DNA of 64,000 bases, from the NCBI GenBank assembly GCA_030692685.1, contig JAUXZO010000088.1, forward strand, positions 23,598-87,597, written 5' to 3'. The translations under genes were made by a program, and so were the position numbers. This DNA comes from Acidovorax sp. Lineage in GTDB: Bacteria; Pseudomonadota; Gammaproteobacteria; Burkholderiales; Burkholderiaceae_C. The notes under the pieces are model-generated. The model was not told the DNA's origin. It did no database searches and was given only the letters and a program-made list of their open reading frames with translations. Below are positions 34,133 through 42,581 of this stretch, in pieces. Numbering within the stretch: position 1 is the first letter of the stretch; every line of letters starts with the position of its first letter.

Positions 34133-35806
34133 GTGACCCACCGCAACTCAACTTCGCGCATTCATCGCGCCTTTGAACTCTTTGGCATCCTCGGAGCCGC
34201 CCTGCTTTGCGTCGCGGCCTTCCCCACTCAGGCCCAGGACACCTCCCGCATCGCCCGCGTCACCGTCTACCCCGGCAGCGCCACGGTAGAGCGCGTGGCC
34301 AAGGTGCCTGCAGGCGCGCGTAGCCTCACGCTGGCGTGCCTGCCCGCATTGCTGGATGCGCAAAGCCTGCAGATCAACGCCGACGCCGCGGTGCGTGTGG
34401 GCGAGTTCAACGTGCTTACCGAAGACCGCGACGTGGTGACCGCTTGCGCCAGCCCGCTCGATGGTCGCATCCGCGAGCTGGAAGACCAGATCGCCGGGGT
34501 GAAGGCCGAGGCATCGGCACTGCAACTGGTGGACGGCTACCTGCGCAGCGTGGCGCACACGGGCACGGGGGACGAGGCAACCACACCCGCAGCGGGCACC
34601 CGCGCCGCCAGCCCCACGCCAGCGCAGATCACGGCCACGGCCGAAGTGCTGCGCAAGTCCGGGCAGGACAGCTTTGCGCGCACGCACCAGCTCAAGCGCA
34701 AGCAAGAGGCGCTGGAGTTGTCGCTCAAGCCGCTGGTGGCCGAGCGCAACCGCGTGGCCAGCCAGCGCGCGCGGGTGGTGTCGGTCACCATCAACCTGGC
34801 CACCGAGCGCGACGCCGAGCTGCGCCTGTCGTACCAAGTGCGCGGCCCGGGTTGGCAGCCCACCTACCACGCCACGCTGGACGCCACCAAATCCACGGTG
34901 CTGCTGGAGCGCCAGGCACTGGTGGCACAGAACAGTGGTGAAGACTGGGGCAATGTGCAACTCACGCTGTCCACCGGCCAGCCGGGGCGCGCCACGCAAG
35001 GGCAACTCCCGCGGCCGTGGTGGCTGAATGTGGCACCGCCGCCGGTGGGTGCGCCAGCTCCAGCACCTGCCATGGCCCTGGCGCCCATGATCGCCACCAC
35101 GTCTGGAACGATGGGCGGGTTGCGCAGCGAAGAGGCCATGCCCACGTTCGACGTGAGCGCCATCGACAAAGGTTTTGCCACCGAGTTCGCCGTGCCCCAA
35201 CGCATCACCGTGCCGTCCAGCGGCCAGCGTGTGACGCTGGCGCTGGGCAACCACAGCGCGCCCGCCACGCTGATCACACGCGCAGCCCCCGCCATGGAAG
35301 AGGCCGCATATCTGGTCGCCCACATGGCCCAGCCGCCGGGCGTGTGGCCAGCGGGGCCTGCAGGCCTGTACCGCGACGGCGCGTTTGTGGGCACGGGGCG
35401 CATTGACTTCGGCACGCCCAGTGCAGGCGCCCCCGCAGGCAGCACCAGCCTGTCGTTTGGCCGCGATGAGCTGGTTACGGTAGTCACCGAGGCCCCTCCC
35501 GGAATCCAAGGCACCGCTGGTTTCACAGGCTCAACCATTGAACGCAAAACGCGCCGCGCCTACAGCGTGCAAAACCGCCACACCACCGGCATCACGCTGC
35601 AGGTGCTGCACGCCGCGCCGGTGTCGCGCAACGAGAAGATCGAAGTCGAATCGCGCTACCAGCCCCAGCCGACTGAACTGACCTGGAACCGCAGCCCCGG
35701 CACCGTAGCGTGGCAGCAGCCGTTGGCCGCAGGCGCCACCGCGCAGTTCAGCGCCGAGCACACCATTCGCTACCCCAAGGAAGTCGAGCTGCTGGAAAGG
35801 CAGTAA
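34133..35806 (+). CDS. DUF4139 / mucoidy-inhibitor MuiA family exported protein
   Basis: 557 residues from a GTG with AAGGAG six bases upstream. A signal peptide ends near residue 34 (FPTQAQD). The N-terminal DUF4140-type domain (RVTVYPGSATVERVAKVPAG) is followed by a coiled coil and the DUF4139 domain (LSYQVRGPGWQPTYHATLD, then VALVAQNSGEDWGNVQLTLSTGQP-like sequence). In other bacteria muiA affects mucoidy, but the biochemical role is unknown. It precedes pgpA by about 160 bases. Confidence 0.88.
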   Translation: MTHRNSTSRIHRAFELFGILGAALLCVAAFPTQAQDTSRIARVTVYPGSATVERVAKVPAGARSLTLACLPALLDAQSLQINADAAVRVGEFNVLTEDRDVVTACASPLDGRIRELEDQIAGVKAEASALQLVDGYLRSVAHTGTGDEATTPAAGTRAASPTPAQITATAEVLRKSGQDSFARTHQLKRKQEALELSLKPLVAERNRVASQRARVVSVTINLATERDAELRLSYQVRGPGWQPTYHATLDATKSTVLLERQALVAQNSGEDWGNVQLTLSTGQPGRATQGQLPRPWWLNVAPPPVGAPAPAPAMALAPMIATTSGTMGGLRSEEAMPTFDVSAIDKGFATEFAVPQRITVPSSGQRVTLALGNHSAPATLITRAAPAMEEAAYLVAHMAQPPGVWPAGPAGLYRDGAFVGTGRIDFGTPSAGAPAGSTSLSFGRDELVTVVTEAPPGIQGTAGFTGSTIERKTRRAYSVQNRHTTGITLQVLHAAPVSRNEKIEVESRYQPQPTELTWNRSPGTVAWQQPLAAGATAQFSAEHTIRYPKEVELLERQ

Positions 35807-35970
35807 AAGATGAAGCACCCCCTGAGGCGCTTCGCGCCTTCACCCCTCTCTCGCTGCGCGGGAGGGGGACGCACCCGGTGGCCTGGCGGAGCCAGTTCCA
35901 CGGGTGCACTGGCATTGGGCGCGCCAGTCTCACAAGTTATGGAGCGCGCTAAGCACCGTTGATTGTTGAT

Positions 35971-36516
35971 ATGACCCCTAGTTCCCCTTCCTCCTACACA
36001 GCTACATCCACATCCACGTCCGCCCCACGACGCCCCACCGTGGCGTTCATGTTTTCCCACCCGGCGCATTTCATTGCACTGGGCTTTGGCGCGGGGCTGT
36101 CGCGCATCGCACCGGGCACCGTAGGCACGCTGTGGGCGTGGCTCAGTTTTCTGGCGCTGCAGCAATGGCTGTCGCCTGTGCACATGGGGTTGCTGATTGC
36201 CGCCAGCACCGTGGTGGGCTGGTGGGCTTGCACCGTCACCGCCCGCAACATGCGCGTGGCCGACCCGGGCAGCATCGTGTGGGACGAGGTGGTCGCCTTC
36301 TGGCTGGTGCTGTGGCTGGCCATGCCCATGGGCTGGTGGGGGCAGCTGGTGGCGTTTGCACTGTTCCGCTTTTTTGATGCGGCCAAGCCCGGCCCGGTGG
36401 GCTGGGCCGACGGTTTGTTCAAGGGTTTTGGCTGGCGCGGCGGCTGGGGTATCTTGTGGGACGACTTTGTGGCAGCCTTCTGTACCTTGCTGGTCATTGC
36501 ACTCTGGAGGTTTTGA
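35971..36516 (+). CDS. pgpA: Phosphatidylglycerophosphatase A
   Basis: 181 residues from the ATG at 35971. PgpA dephosphorylates phosphatidylglycerol phosphate at the inner membrane. The family signature FGAGLSRIAPGTVGTLWAW and the metal-binding IVWDEVVAFWL are present, with membrane segments between. The first 25 residues are low complexity (SPSSYTATSTSTSAP), encoded partly by TCCACA-like hexamers. The stop overlaps the cinA start as TGATG, the usual Burkholderiales order. Confidence 0.93.
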   Translation: MTPSSPSSYTATSTSTSAPRRPTVAFMFSHPAHFIALGFGAGLSRIAPGTVGTLWAWLSFLALQQWLSPVHMGLLIAASTVVGWWACTVTARNMRVADPGSIVWDEVVAFWLVLWLAMPMGWWGQLVAFALFRFFDAAKPGPVGWADGLFKGFGWRGGWGILWDDFVAAFCTLLVIALWRF

Positions 36517-37043
36517 TGACAACCGTTTCACTATCAAAAAAAGAGCTACTAGCGCTTGATCATCAAGCGCTAGAGGCTAATTTGATCCAGATTTCGCTGG
36601 AACTGCTTCGGCACAAGCACCGTCTGGTCACCGCCGAAAGCTGCACCGGCGGCATGGTCGCCGCGGCGTGCACCGACCTGGCAGGCGCCAGCGACTGGTT
36701 CGATCGCGGTTTCGTCACCTATTCCGACGTCGCCAAAACCGACATGCTGAGCGTGCCCGCAGCGCTGATAGCCCAACACGGCGCCGTGAGCGAGGCGGTG
36801 GCCCGCGCCATGGCCGATGGGGCACTCAACCATTCCGCAGCCCATGTCAGCCTGGCCGTCACCGGCGTGGCGGGGCCTGGCGGCGGCAGCGATGCCAAGC
36901 CGGTCGGCACCGTGTGGTTTGCCTGGTGTGTGGCAGGTGAAACCCACAGCGAAATGCAGCACTTTGCAGGCGACCGCACTGCCATCCGTGCTTCCGCCGT
37001 TCGGTATGCACTGCAGCGGCTGCTGGGTTTTTTGGTTGGATAG
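36516..37043 (+). CDS. CinA C-terminal family protein (nicotinamide-nucleotide amidase)
   Basis: 175 residues from the ATG at 36516, overlapping the pgpA stop. It corresponds to the stand-alone PncC/CinA C-terminal domain, which deamidates nicotinamide mononucleotide. Motifs: LVTAESCTGGMVAAACTDLA (Ser nucleophile region), FVTYSDVAKTDMLSV, AVTGVAGPGGGSDAKPVGTV. The first 25 residues (SLSKKELLALDHQALEANLI) come from an in-frame copy of the dispersed palindrome, directly before the conserved LELLRHKHRLVTAES, so the native N-terminus has been extended. Confidence 0.92.
   Translation: MTTVSLSKKELLALDHQALEANLIQISLELLRHKHRLVTAESCTGGMVAAACTDLAGASDWFDRGFVTYSDVAKTDMLSVPAALIAQHGAVSEAVARAMADGALNHSAAHVSLAVTGVAGPGGGSDAKPVGTVWFAWCVAGETHSEMQHFAGDRTAIRASAVRYALQRLLGFLVG
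36528..36586 (-). repeat. Dispersed palindromic repeat at the 5' end of the cinA-like gene
   Basis: GAGCTACTAGCGCTTGATCA, then TCAAGCGCTAGAGGCTAATT; the core dyad is perfect. Translated in frame as LLALDHQALEANLI, 10 codons after the start. Confidence 0.9.
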
Positions 37044-37217
37044 TAGGCGCCCTCACTCTCGCCCCCGGCGCGCAGCGCATTTGGCCCGTCGGACCACGCC
37101 CGGGCTGCGTGGCCGCCCTTGCCCGGTGTGCCGGGCGGGGCGCACACAAGCTCCGTGGGCCAGCGCAGCAAGTTGAAGCCAAGACATGGCCACCTTTTCA
37201 CTTCTACAACGCGCCCA

Positions 37218-38123
37218 ATGACAACTGCACCTTCCTGGTTTGACGGGTTCACCACCCAGCGCATCACCACTACCGGCGCCGAGGTTTTTGTGCGCACCGG
37301 CGGCACCGTGGGCGCCCCGCCGCTGCTCTTGCTGCACGGCTTTCCGCAAACCCATGCGCTGTGGCACCGCGTAGCGCAGCAACTGGCGCGCGACTACTTT
37401 CTGGTGCTGCCCGACCTGCGCGGCTACGGCGACTCATCCCACGCGCCCGGCGAAGCCGACCACAGCAACTACAGCAAACGCGCCATGGCGCTGGACATGG
37501 CCGAGGTGATGACCGCGCTGGGCCACGACCGCTTCTACCTGTGCGGCCACGACCGCGGCGGCCGCGTAGCGCACCGCCTGGCGCTGGACCACGCCGCCCG
37601 CGTGAAGAAGCTGTGCGTGATCGACATCGCCCCCACGCTCGACATGTACGCCCGCACCGACATGGACTTTGCGCGCGCCTACTACCACTGGTTCCACCTG
37701 ATCCAGCCCGCGCCCCTGCCCGAGACCATGATCGGCGGCAACGCGATTGCCTACCTCCACGCCAAGCTGGGCGGCTGGGGCAGCGCAGGCCTGGCCCACA
37801 TCGAGCCCCAGGCCCTGGCCGACTACGAACGCTGCTTTTGCACCCCCGAGGCCATCCACACCGCGTGCGAGGACTACCGCGCCAGCGCAGGCATCGACCT
37901 AGACCACGACCGCACAGGCCGTGCCCAGGGCGAGAAGATCGCCTGCGACACCCTGGTGATCTGGGGCGAACACGGCGTGGTGCACCGGCTGTTTGAACCG
38001 CTGGCACTGTGGCAAGCGCAATGCGCAGGCGTGGTGACGGGCGAGGCCGTGCCTGCAGGGCACTTCATCCCCGAGCAATTGCCCGAGGCCACGGCCAACG
38101 CACTGCGCGCCTTCATGCGCTGA
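37218..38123 (+). CDS. Alpha/beta hydrolase, fluoroacetate-dehalogenase-like
   Basis: 301 residues from the ATG at 37218. It has the alpha/beta-hydrolase core (LLLLHGFPQTHALWH, then nucleophile motif GHDRGGRVAHRLALD). The residues that define fluoroacetate dehalogenase (R. palustris RPA1163: D110, R111, R114, D134, H155, W156, Y219, H280) line up with D112, R113, R116, D136, H157, W158, Y220 and H282. The segment YYHWFHLIQPAPLPE is especially close. The likely reaction is hydrolytic removal of halide from fluoro- or chloroacetate. An epoxide hydrolase or other ester substrate is the alternative. A SnoaL-like gene follows by 47 bases. Confidence 0.82.
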   Translation: MTTAPSWFDGFTTQRITTTGAEVFVRTGGTVGAPPLLLLHGFPQTHALWHRVAQQLARDYFLVLPDLRGYGDSSHAPGEADHSNYSKRAMALDMAEVMTALGHDRFYLCGHDRGGRVAHRLALDHAARVKKLCVIDIAPTLDMYARTDMDFARAYYHWFHLIQPAPLPETMIGGNAIAYLHAKLGGWGSAGLAHIEPQALADYERCFCTPEAIHTACEDYRASAGIDLDHDRTGRAQGEKIACDTLVIWGEHGVVHRLFEPLALWQAQCAGVVTGEAVPAGHFIPEQLPEATANALRAFMR

Positions 38124-38170
38124 CACGCGCCCTTTCCATTCCTTTTCCACCTTGCCGGACGCCTTACCTC

Positions 38171-38659
38171 ATGCACCCCAACGCCCAGACCCTGCAGCGC
38201 TTTTACACCGCGTTTGCGCAGCTCGACCACGCCACCATGGCCGCCTGCTACGCGCCCAACGCCACGTTTGACGACGAGGCCTTCTCGCTCAAGGGCCGCG
38301 ACCAGATCGGCGGCATGTGGCGCATGCTGTGCACCGCCACCCAAAAGCCCGGCGCCGCCGAGCACTGGAAGCTGGAGTTCAGCGGCATCGAAGCCGATGC
38401 CAAAGGCGGCAAGGCGCACTGGGAGGCGCACTACCTCTTCAGCGCCACGGGGCGCAAGGTGCACAACATCATCGACGGCACGTTCACCTTCACGCCCGAC
38501 GGGCTGATTGCCACGCACCGCGACCGCTTCAACTTCTGGAGCTGGTCCCGTCAGGCACTCGGGTTGCCGGGCGTGCTGCTGGGCTGGTCGCCATCACTCA
38601 AGCGCAAGGTGCGGAGTACGGCGGCGGGGAGTTTGAAGAAGTTTCTGGCGCAGGGGTGA
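38171..38659 (+). CDS. SnoaL/NTF2-like family protein
   Basis: 162 residues from the ATG at 38171. The cone-shaped NTF2-like fold is indicated by LQRFYTAFAQLDHATMAACYAPNATFDDEAF, EAHYLFSATGRKVHNIIDGTFTFTPDGLI and HRDRFNFWSW. Many relatives are isomerases or have no known activity. It follows the dehalogenase-like gene closely and is probably co-transcribed; a role in the same pathway is inference. Confidence 0.82.
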   Translation: MHPNAQTLQRFYTAFAQLDHATMAACYAPNATFDDEAFSLKGRDQIGGMWRMLCTATQKPGAAEHWKLEFSGIEADAKGGKAHWEAHYLFSATGRKVHNIIDGTFTFTPDGLIATHRDRFNFWSWSRQALGLPGVLLGWSPSLKRKVRSTAAGSLKKFLAQG

Positions 38660-38689
38660 GGGGTGGTGTTGCGGAGACGCAGATCGCTC

Positions 38690-38735
38690 AGCGCATTTGG
38701 ACTTCGGCTCTCGGCCAGAAGCAGACATTTGCAAC
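38690..38735 (+). repeat. Left flank fragment of the AT-richer insert
   Basis: The stretch GGACTTCGGCTCTCGGCCAG then AAGCAGACAT, translating as WTSALGQKQTF. A diverged counterpart lies at 39809-39840 on the far side of the two small genes: 20 of 30 bases agree without gaps. The peptide type SALGQKQTF occurs in many unrelated bacterial ORFs, so this may be a dispersed non-coding repeat. Confidence 0.4.
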
Positions 38736-38789
38736 CTATGAGCCCGGGACTAACAGGCCAAGGTAAAAAGCCCTAATTGACTCCTCAAG

Positions 38790-39140
38790 ATGCGCAAATT
38801 TGTAGTCGCCCACTTTATTCTTTCAGTAGCAGCTTTGTGCCTGTGCGCGTATTGCTTCCTACAAATTCCTGTCGACAAGATCAGCACAGAGTCCGCGATT
38901 GGTGAAATCGAAAGAACGTTCGTTGTACGTATGAGCTTCGATGCTAAGCAGCTAGAGCATTTCGATTGGCTTGCTAAGTGGATTCGCATGAACGCTGCTG
39001 CGTTTAAGAGCGCACACAGCAATCTCTGGCAGGCAGGCGTGTACGGCTTCGGTGCGTTCGGCCTGCTGAGCGCGGCTCTGGGGGTCTTAATGAGGAGAAC
39101 ACTGCGCGCGAATGAATCTAACAAATCGCAGCAGGGCTGA
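38790..39140 (+). CDS. Small membrane protein of unknown function
   Basis: 116 residues (MRKFVVAHFILSVAALCLCA) with one membrane helix near residues 5-24 and another near 83-100 (GVYGFGAFGLLSAALGVLM). The sequence between them is soluble and mixed (IGEIERTFVVRMSFDAKQLE). Base composition is clearly lower in GC than the neighbours, and codons such as ATT, AAA and TTT are frequent. It overlaps the next ORF region and looks horizontally acquired. No family recognised. Confidence 0.55.
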   Translation: MRKFVVAHFILSVAALCLCAYCFLQIPVDKISTESAIGEIERTFVVRMSFDAKQLEHFDWLAKWIRMNAAAFKSAHSNLWQAGVYGFGAFGLLSAALGVLMRRTLRANESNKSQQG

Positions 39141-39294
39141 TGCTGAACGTGAAAGGCAACGGGTGTACTGCTTTGCCATCAAGTTCGGATTGGGAGAATG
39201 CGCGATGCCTCTTTTGGGACCACTTGCGCCCTTCCCGGTGGGGCAGAATTCGACCACAAACAGACATTCAATAGCAAAGGCAATCGCTGAGGTC

Positions 39295-39765
39295 ATGGAC
39301 GAATTATTCTCTGCTGTTGCCTCGCTGATGTTTTGGCGCCTTGTCGTAAGTATTCTGGGAGCAATAGTTCTGGCCGTTGTGCTTTCGAATCTATTCCCTC
39401 CGTTCACCGCCGAATACTGCATCACGTTAGTCATATTCGGCGCAACGTTTGGTATTTACTGGCAAGGCAGGACTGACTCCGGACTGCGCCTTACGGAAAA
39501 AGTAAGAGAACCTGAAATATCTCGTCCTGTCGCTTTCATAGGACTCGCGTTTATCGGTTTTAGTGGCGGCGGTTTTTTGGGAGAGCTGTTTGATTCAAAG
39601 GTTGCTGGAGCAGTCTCACTCATCATCTGCGCTGGCATCACGGCATTGTGGCTTCGTCTTGTCAAGCAGCGTCCGCCTACCCTGGGTCAGTTTGCGTTTT
39701 CAATCATCTCCTTGCTGTCCGGGTACTTGGCCTTGCTCGCGCTATTGATATGGAAAGCGCTATGA
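39295..39765 (+). CDS. Membrane protein of unknown function
   Basis: 156 residues from the ATG at 39295 (MDELFSAVASLMFWRLVVSI); a frame open from 39112 would add 61 residues that look non-coding. Four hydrophobic helices are visible (SILGAIVLAVVLSNL; YCITLVIFGATFGIYW; AGAVSLIICAGITALWL; FSIISLLSGYLALLALLIW). GC is lower than the surroundings, as for the preceding gene. No family recognised; the two probably arrived together. Confidence 0.55.
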   Translation: MDELFSAVASLMFWRLVVSILGAIVLAVVLSNLFPPFTAEYCITLVIFGATFGIYWQGRTDSGLRLTEKVREPEISRPVAFIGLAFIGFSGGGFLGELFDSKVAGAVSLIICAGITALWLRLVKQRPPTLGQFAFSIISLLSGYLALLALLIWKAL

Positions 39766-39916
39766 CGCCTAGTGAGGTAACTAGTAAGTCGGCCTGAGGG
39801 GCTGTTTTACGCAAAGCGCGACTTCCGCTTTGGGCCCAAAGCGTCCTATCAGCGGCAGGCAGCCACCCACCTTGAACCTCGCCCCGCATCGTCACCGGGG
39901 AGCAGTGGAAAATCAA

Positions 39917-39968
39917 GTCAAATTGGCCTCTAGCGCTTATCCAATAAGCGCTAGCAGCTATCAAAACA
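39917..39968 (-). repeat. Dispersed palindromic repeat beside the SEC-C fragment
   Basis: AATTGGCCTCTAGCGCTTAT, then CCAATAAGCGCTAGCAGCTA and TCAAA. A complete intergenic copy, 10 bases beyond the stop of the SEC-C remnant. Confidence 0.92.
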
Positions 39969-39977
39969 GTAGTTTTT

Positions 39978-40049
39978 CTACCTCAAACTCGAAGCACTGT
40001 TGTACTTCTTGCCACTGCCGCAATGGCACGGAGCATTGCGGCTGGACAT
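39978..40049 (-). pseudogene. SEC-C motif remnant (23 codons)
   Basis: A short frame, [16 protein letters not shown] then NSASSLR, carries the beginning of the SEC-C zinc motif ([10 protein letters not shown]) but lacks the final C-H pair. It matches the C-terminus of the intact gene at 44207 ([18 protein letters not shown]). No recognisable YecA-like domain precedes it. Together with its adjacent palindrome it parallels the larger remnant at 41838. Confidence 0.6.
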
Positions 40050-40157
40050 ATGGCGATGCGGTGCACGACGACGGAAAAGTCAGCCGCAAAGCGGGCGTGC
40101 TGCAAGGCTAGTCGCCCCCGCTAAAACGCCAGCTACGCAGCACGGGCACCCAACCGC

Positions 40158-41699
40158 TCAACCGCCCGCCCTGCCCTGCGCACTGACCGGCGCCGCATCG
40201 CTCCCCATGCGGTCGATCAGCACCGCGCTGGCTTCGTTAAGCCCCAGCACGTGCACCGTGCAGCCATGGTGGCGCAGGCGCTCCACCACCTTGTCGAGCG
40301 CAGCCACCGCAGTGATGTCCCAGAAATGTGCGTGCGTCACGTCGATGACCACCGCGCGGCCTTCGGCGCCCAGCACGTCAAACGCTTCGATAAACGCGTC
40401 GGCCGAGGCAAAAAACACCTGGCCGGACACGCGCCAGGTGCGTTGGCCCAAGGCCGTGGCACCCGCGTCATCGGCACCATCGCCCTCGTCGTGCACGCGC
40501 ACCTCCAGCATGTGCGACACCTTGAACGCAAAGAAAACGCCGCTCAGCACTACGCCCACCGCCACCCCGGCGGCCAGGTTGTGCGTGGCAATCGTCACGA
40601 CCACGGTGGCCAGCATGGCGGCACTGGACAGGCGCGGGTGACGCACCAGGGCGCCGAGCGACTTCCAGTCGAACGTCTCGGCCGACACCATGACCATGAT
40701 GGCGACCAGCGCGATCACCGGCACCTTGGACACCCAGTCTTTCAGCGCCACCATGAGGATGAGCAAGAACACGCCAGCGAACAGCGTGGACAGGCGCCCG
40801 CGCCCGCCGTACTTCACGTTGCTGACGGCCTGGCCGATCATTCCGCAGCCTGCGATGCCGCCAAAACAACTGGCGGCGATGTTGGCCAGGCCCAGCCCCG
40901 TGCATTCGCGGTTTTTGTTGCTGGGGGTGTCGGTCATTTCATCGACCACCGACGCGGTCAGCACAGATTCGAGCAACCCGACCATGGCAATGGCCAAGGC
41001 AGGCAGCAAGATGATGCGCAGGGTGTCCAGCGACACGGGCACCTCGGGCAGGCTGAAGAACGGCAGGCTGTCGGGCAGCTTGCCCAGGTCTGCCACCGTG
41101 GGCAACGGCAGCCCCATGCCGGAAGCCAGCACCGTCAGCGCCACCACGCAAATCAAGGGCGAAGGGATGGCGGTGAGTGCGCGCACCTGCAGCCGCTGGC
41201 CCAGCCACGGCAGGCCGTAAATCAGTGCGAGCCCCAGCGCCAACATGACCCAGGTGGCAGGCCCTGCGCCCACCAGGTGGGGCAACTGGGCCGAAAAAAT
41301 CAGAATGGCCAACGCGTTGACAAACCCGGTGCGCACCGAGCTGGACACAAACCGCATCAGCACGCCCAGCTTCATCAGCCCAAACGCCACCTGCACCGCA
41401 CCCGCCAGCAGCCCCGCCGCCAGCAGGTGGCCCAGCCCGTGCGACGCCACCAGCGGCGCCGCCACCAGCGCCACCGAGCCCGCAGCGGCCGACACCATGG
41501 CGGGCCGCCCGCCAGTGAAGGCGATCACGATGCTGATGACGAACGAGGCAAACAGCCCCACCGAAGGGTCCACCCCCGCCACGAACGAGAACGCGATGAC
41601 TTCGGGGATGAGCGCAAACGTGGCCACTGCCCCGGCCAGCAGTTCGCGCGGAATGCTGGGCGCCCATTCGGCGCGCAGGCGGTTGAGGGTGGTGGACAT
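40158..41699 (-). CDS. SulP-family inorganic anion transporter with STAS domain
   Basis: 513 residues from the ATG at 41699 (MSTTLNRLRAEWAPSIPREL). The transporter domain of about 10-12 helices includes VATFALIPEVIAFSFVAGVDP (SulP signature region) and NIAASCFGGIAGCGMIGQAVSNV. The C-terminal STAS domain (about 400-500) has QVFFASADAFIEAFDVLG and VVIDVTHAHFWDITAVAALD. Substrates in the family include sulfate, bicarbonate and C4-dicarboxylates. The subgroup with this compact form often transports bicarbonate or sulfate; the substrate is not decided. Confidence 0.92.
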   Translation of the reverse strand: MSTTLNRLRAEWAPSIPRELLAGAVATFALIPEVIAFSFVAGVDPSVGLFASFVISIVIAFTGGRPAMVSAAAGSVALVAAPLVASHGLGHLLAAGLLAGAVQVAFGLMKLGVLMRFVSSSVRTGFVNALAILIFSAQLPHLVGAGPATWVMLALGLALIYGLPWLGQRLQVRALTAIPSPLICVVALTVLASGMGLPLPTVADLGKLPDSLPFFSLPEVPVSLDTLRIILLPALAIAMVGLLESVLTASVVDEMTDTPSNKNRECTGLGLANIAASCFGGIAGCGMIGQAVSNVKYGGRGRLSTLFAGVFLLILMVALKDWVSKVPVIALVAIMVMVSAETFDWKSLGALVRHPRLSSAAMLATVVVTIATHNLAAGVAVGVVLSGVFFAFKVSHMLEVRVHDEGDGADDAGATALGQRTWRVSGQVFFASADAFIEAFDVLGAEGRAVVIDVTHAHFWDITAVAALDKVVERLRHHGCTVHVLGLNEASAVLIDRMGSDAAPVSAQGRAGG

Positions 41700-41773
41700 A
41701 TAAATGGACGTTGCGTTGCGTTGAGGTGCCAAACAAAACGCGCCCAAAGGCGCGTGGCGGTAAATTTAAGAAG

Positions 41774-41820
41774 AATTGGCCTCTAGCGCTTATCCAGCAA
41801 GCGCTAGCAGCTATCAAATT
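41774..41820 (-). repeat. Dispersed palindromic repeat beside the second SEC-C remnant
   Basis: ATTGGCCTCTAGCGCTTATC, then CAGCAAGCGCTAGCAGCTAT and CAAATT. It lies 18 bases beyond the remnant's stop, in the same relation as the copy at 39917, so the two were probably duplicated together. Confidence 0.92.
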
Positions 41821-41837
41821 CGTATTTTTTGACAGCT

Positions 41838-42360
41838 TCAGGCTCCGTGGCGTTTCTCGCTTTTCTTGCCGCTGTCGCAGCGACACGGTCGTTACGCCCC
41901 GGCTCGGGCGCCTTGCGCACCGTCTACACGCGCCGGCCCATGCGCTTTCAAAGTTGGCGCAGATCGTACACCGCCCAGGTGGCTTCGCCGAAGGCCTGTA
42001 CACGCGCCAGGCTGGTGCCGGATGTGCCGTCTTTTTCGTGCATGCAGCCTTCGGACTTGCCGGTGCCGTCTTCGGCCGGGGTGACGAGGCTGTCAAGTGC
42101 GTTGTGCTGCTGTTAGGGGGCTTCGCTGCCACGGGGAGACGGCGCAGTCTTCGGGCCAGTTTTCCATCGCAAACATGAAGCCTAGGAGCCTGTCGGGCTT
42201 GGAGCGTCGAAAGCGAAAATCGGCCCCGGCGAGGACAGTTTTTGCCGAATTTGCAGTCCGATAGCACGGCTATGGGGCAAAAAGACGGTGAAAAATGGAC
42301 CGCTGCGGCCGATTTGCAGCCGACGACTTCCAAGTGCGACAGGCTCCTAGGGCCCAGGCC
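41838..42360 (-). pseudogene. Ruined copy of the YecA/SEC-C gene, interrupted by a MITE
   Basis: The sequence aligns along its length with the 3' part of the intact gene at 44207-44560. Shared blocks include AGTCTTCGGGCCAGTTTTC and TGGCTTCGCCGAAGGC. The copy has frameshifts (for example a one-base loss in the region encoding GRNDPC), and the terminal motif has decayed to PCRCDSGKKSEKRHGA, with the third zinc-ligand Cys changed to Arg. The MITE at 42182-42350 interrupts it where the intact gene reads AAGCCCAGGGCCC. Nothing of the N-terminal half remains. Confidence 0.8.
42182..42350. mobile_element. 169-bp MITE, copy 2
   Basis: Nearly identical to 26471-26640 with the same CTAGGAGCCTGTCGG ends in the same orientation. 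It is inserted at CTAG in the SEC-C remnant (AAGC-CTAG-GGCCC). The high identity between copies in different loci indicates recent movement or gene conversion. No ORF inside. Confidence 0.88.
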
Positions 42361-42581
42361 GACAGGTCCCACGCTCAAGGGACGCCACCACCTCGGACGC
42401 AAGTGGTGAATGCCGGGAATGGCAGCAAAAAAGCACATCGCCCGCCTGTTACCAGACACGCTGGGCGTTCTGCTGTGCGCGGCGCACTCGCTCAAGGCAA
42501 GGTGCGCAGCACGACATCAGGGATGCAGGAAGCGTTTTCTGAGGCTGGGTTGATCCCGTCCTCGCGCAGCTGCTATCCGCG

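Noticed and set aside
39112..39260. Integron attC site between the two AT-richer genes
   Set aside because: ATCTAAC fits an RYYYAAC box, but no GTTRRRY partner box lies within 60-140 bases, the arms do not pair, and no integrase is present.
40251..41786. A 511-residue frame antisense to sulP
   Set aside because: Composition is typical of an antisense shadow (H, Q and R rich), while the SulP and STAS motifs are on the other strand.
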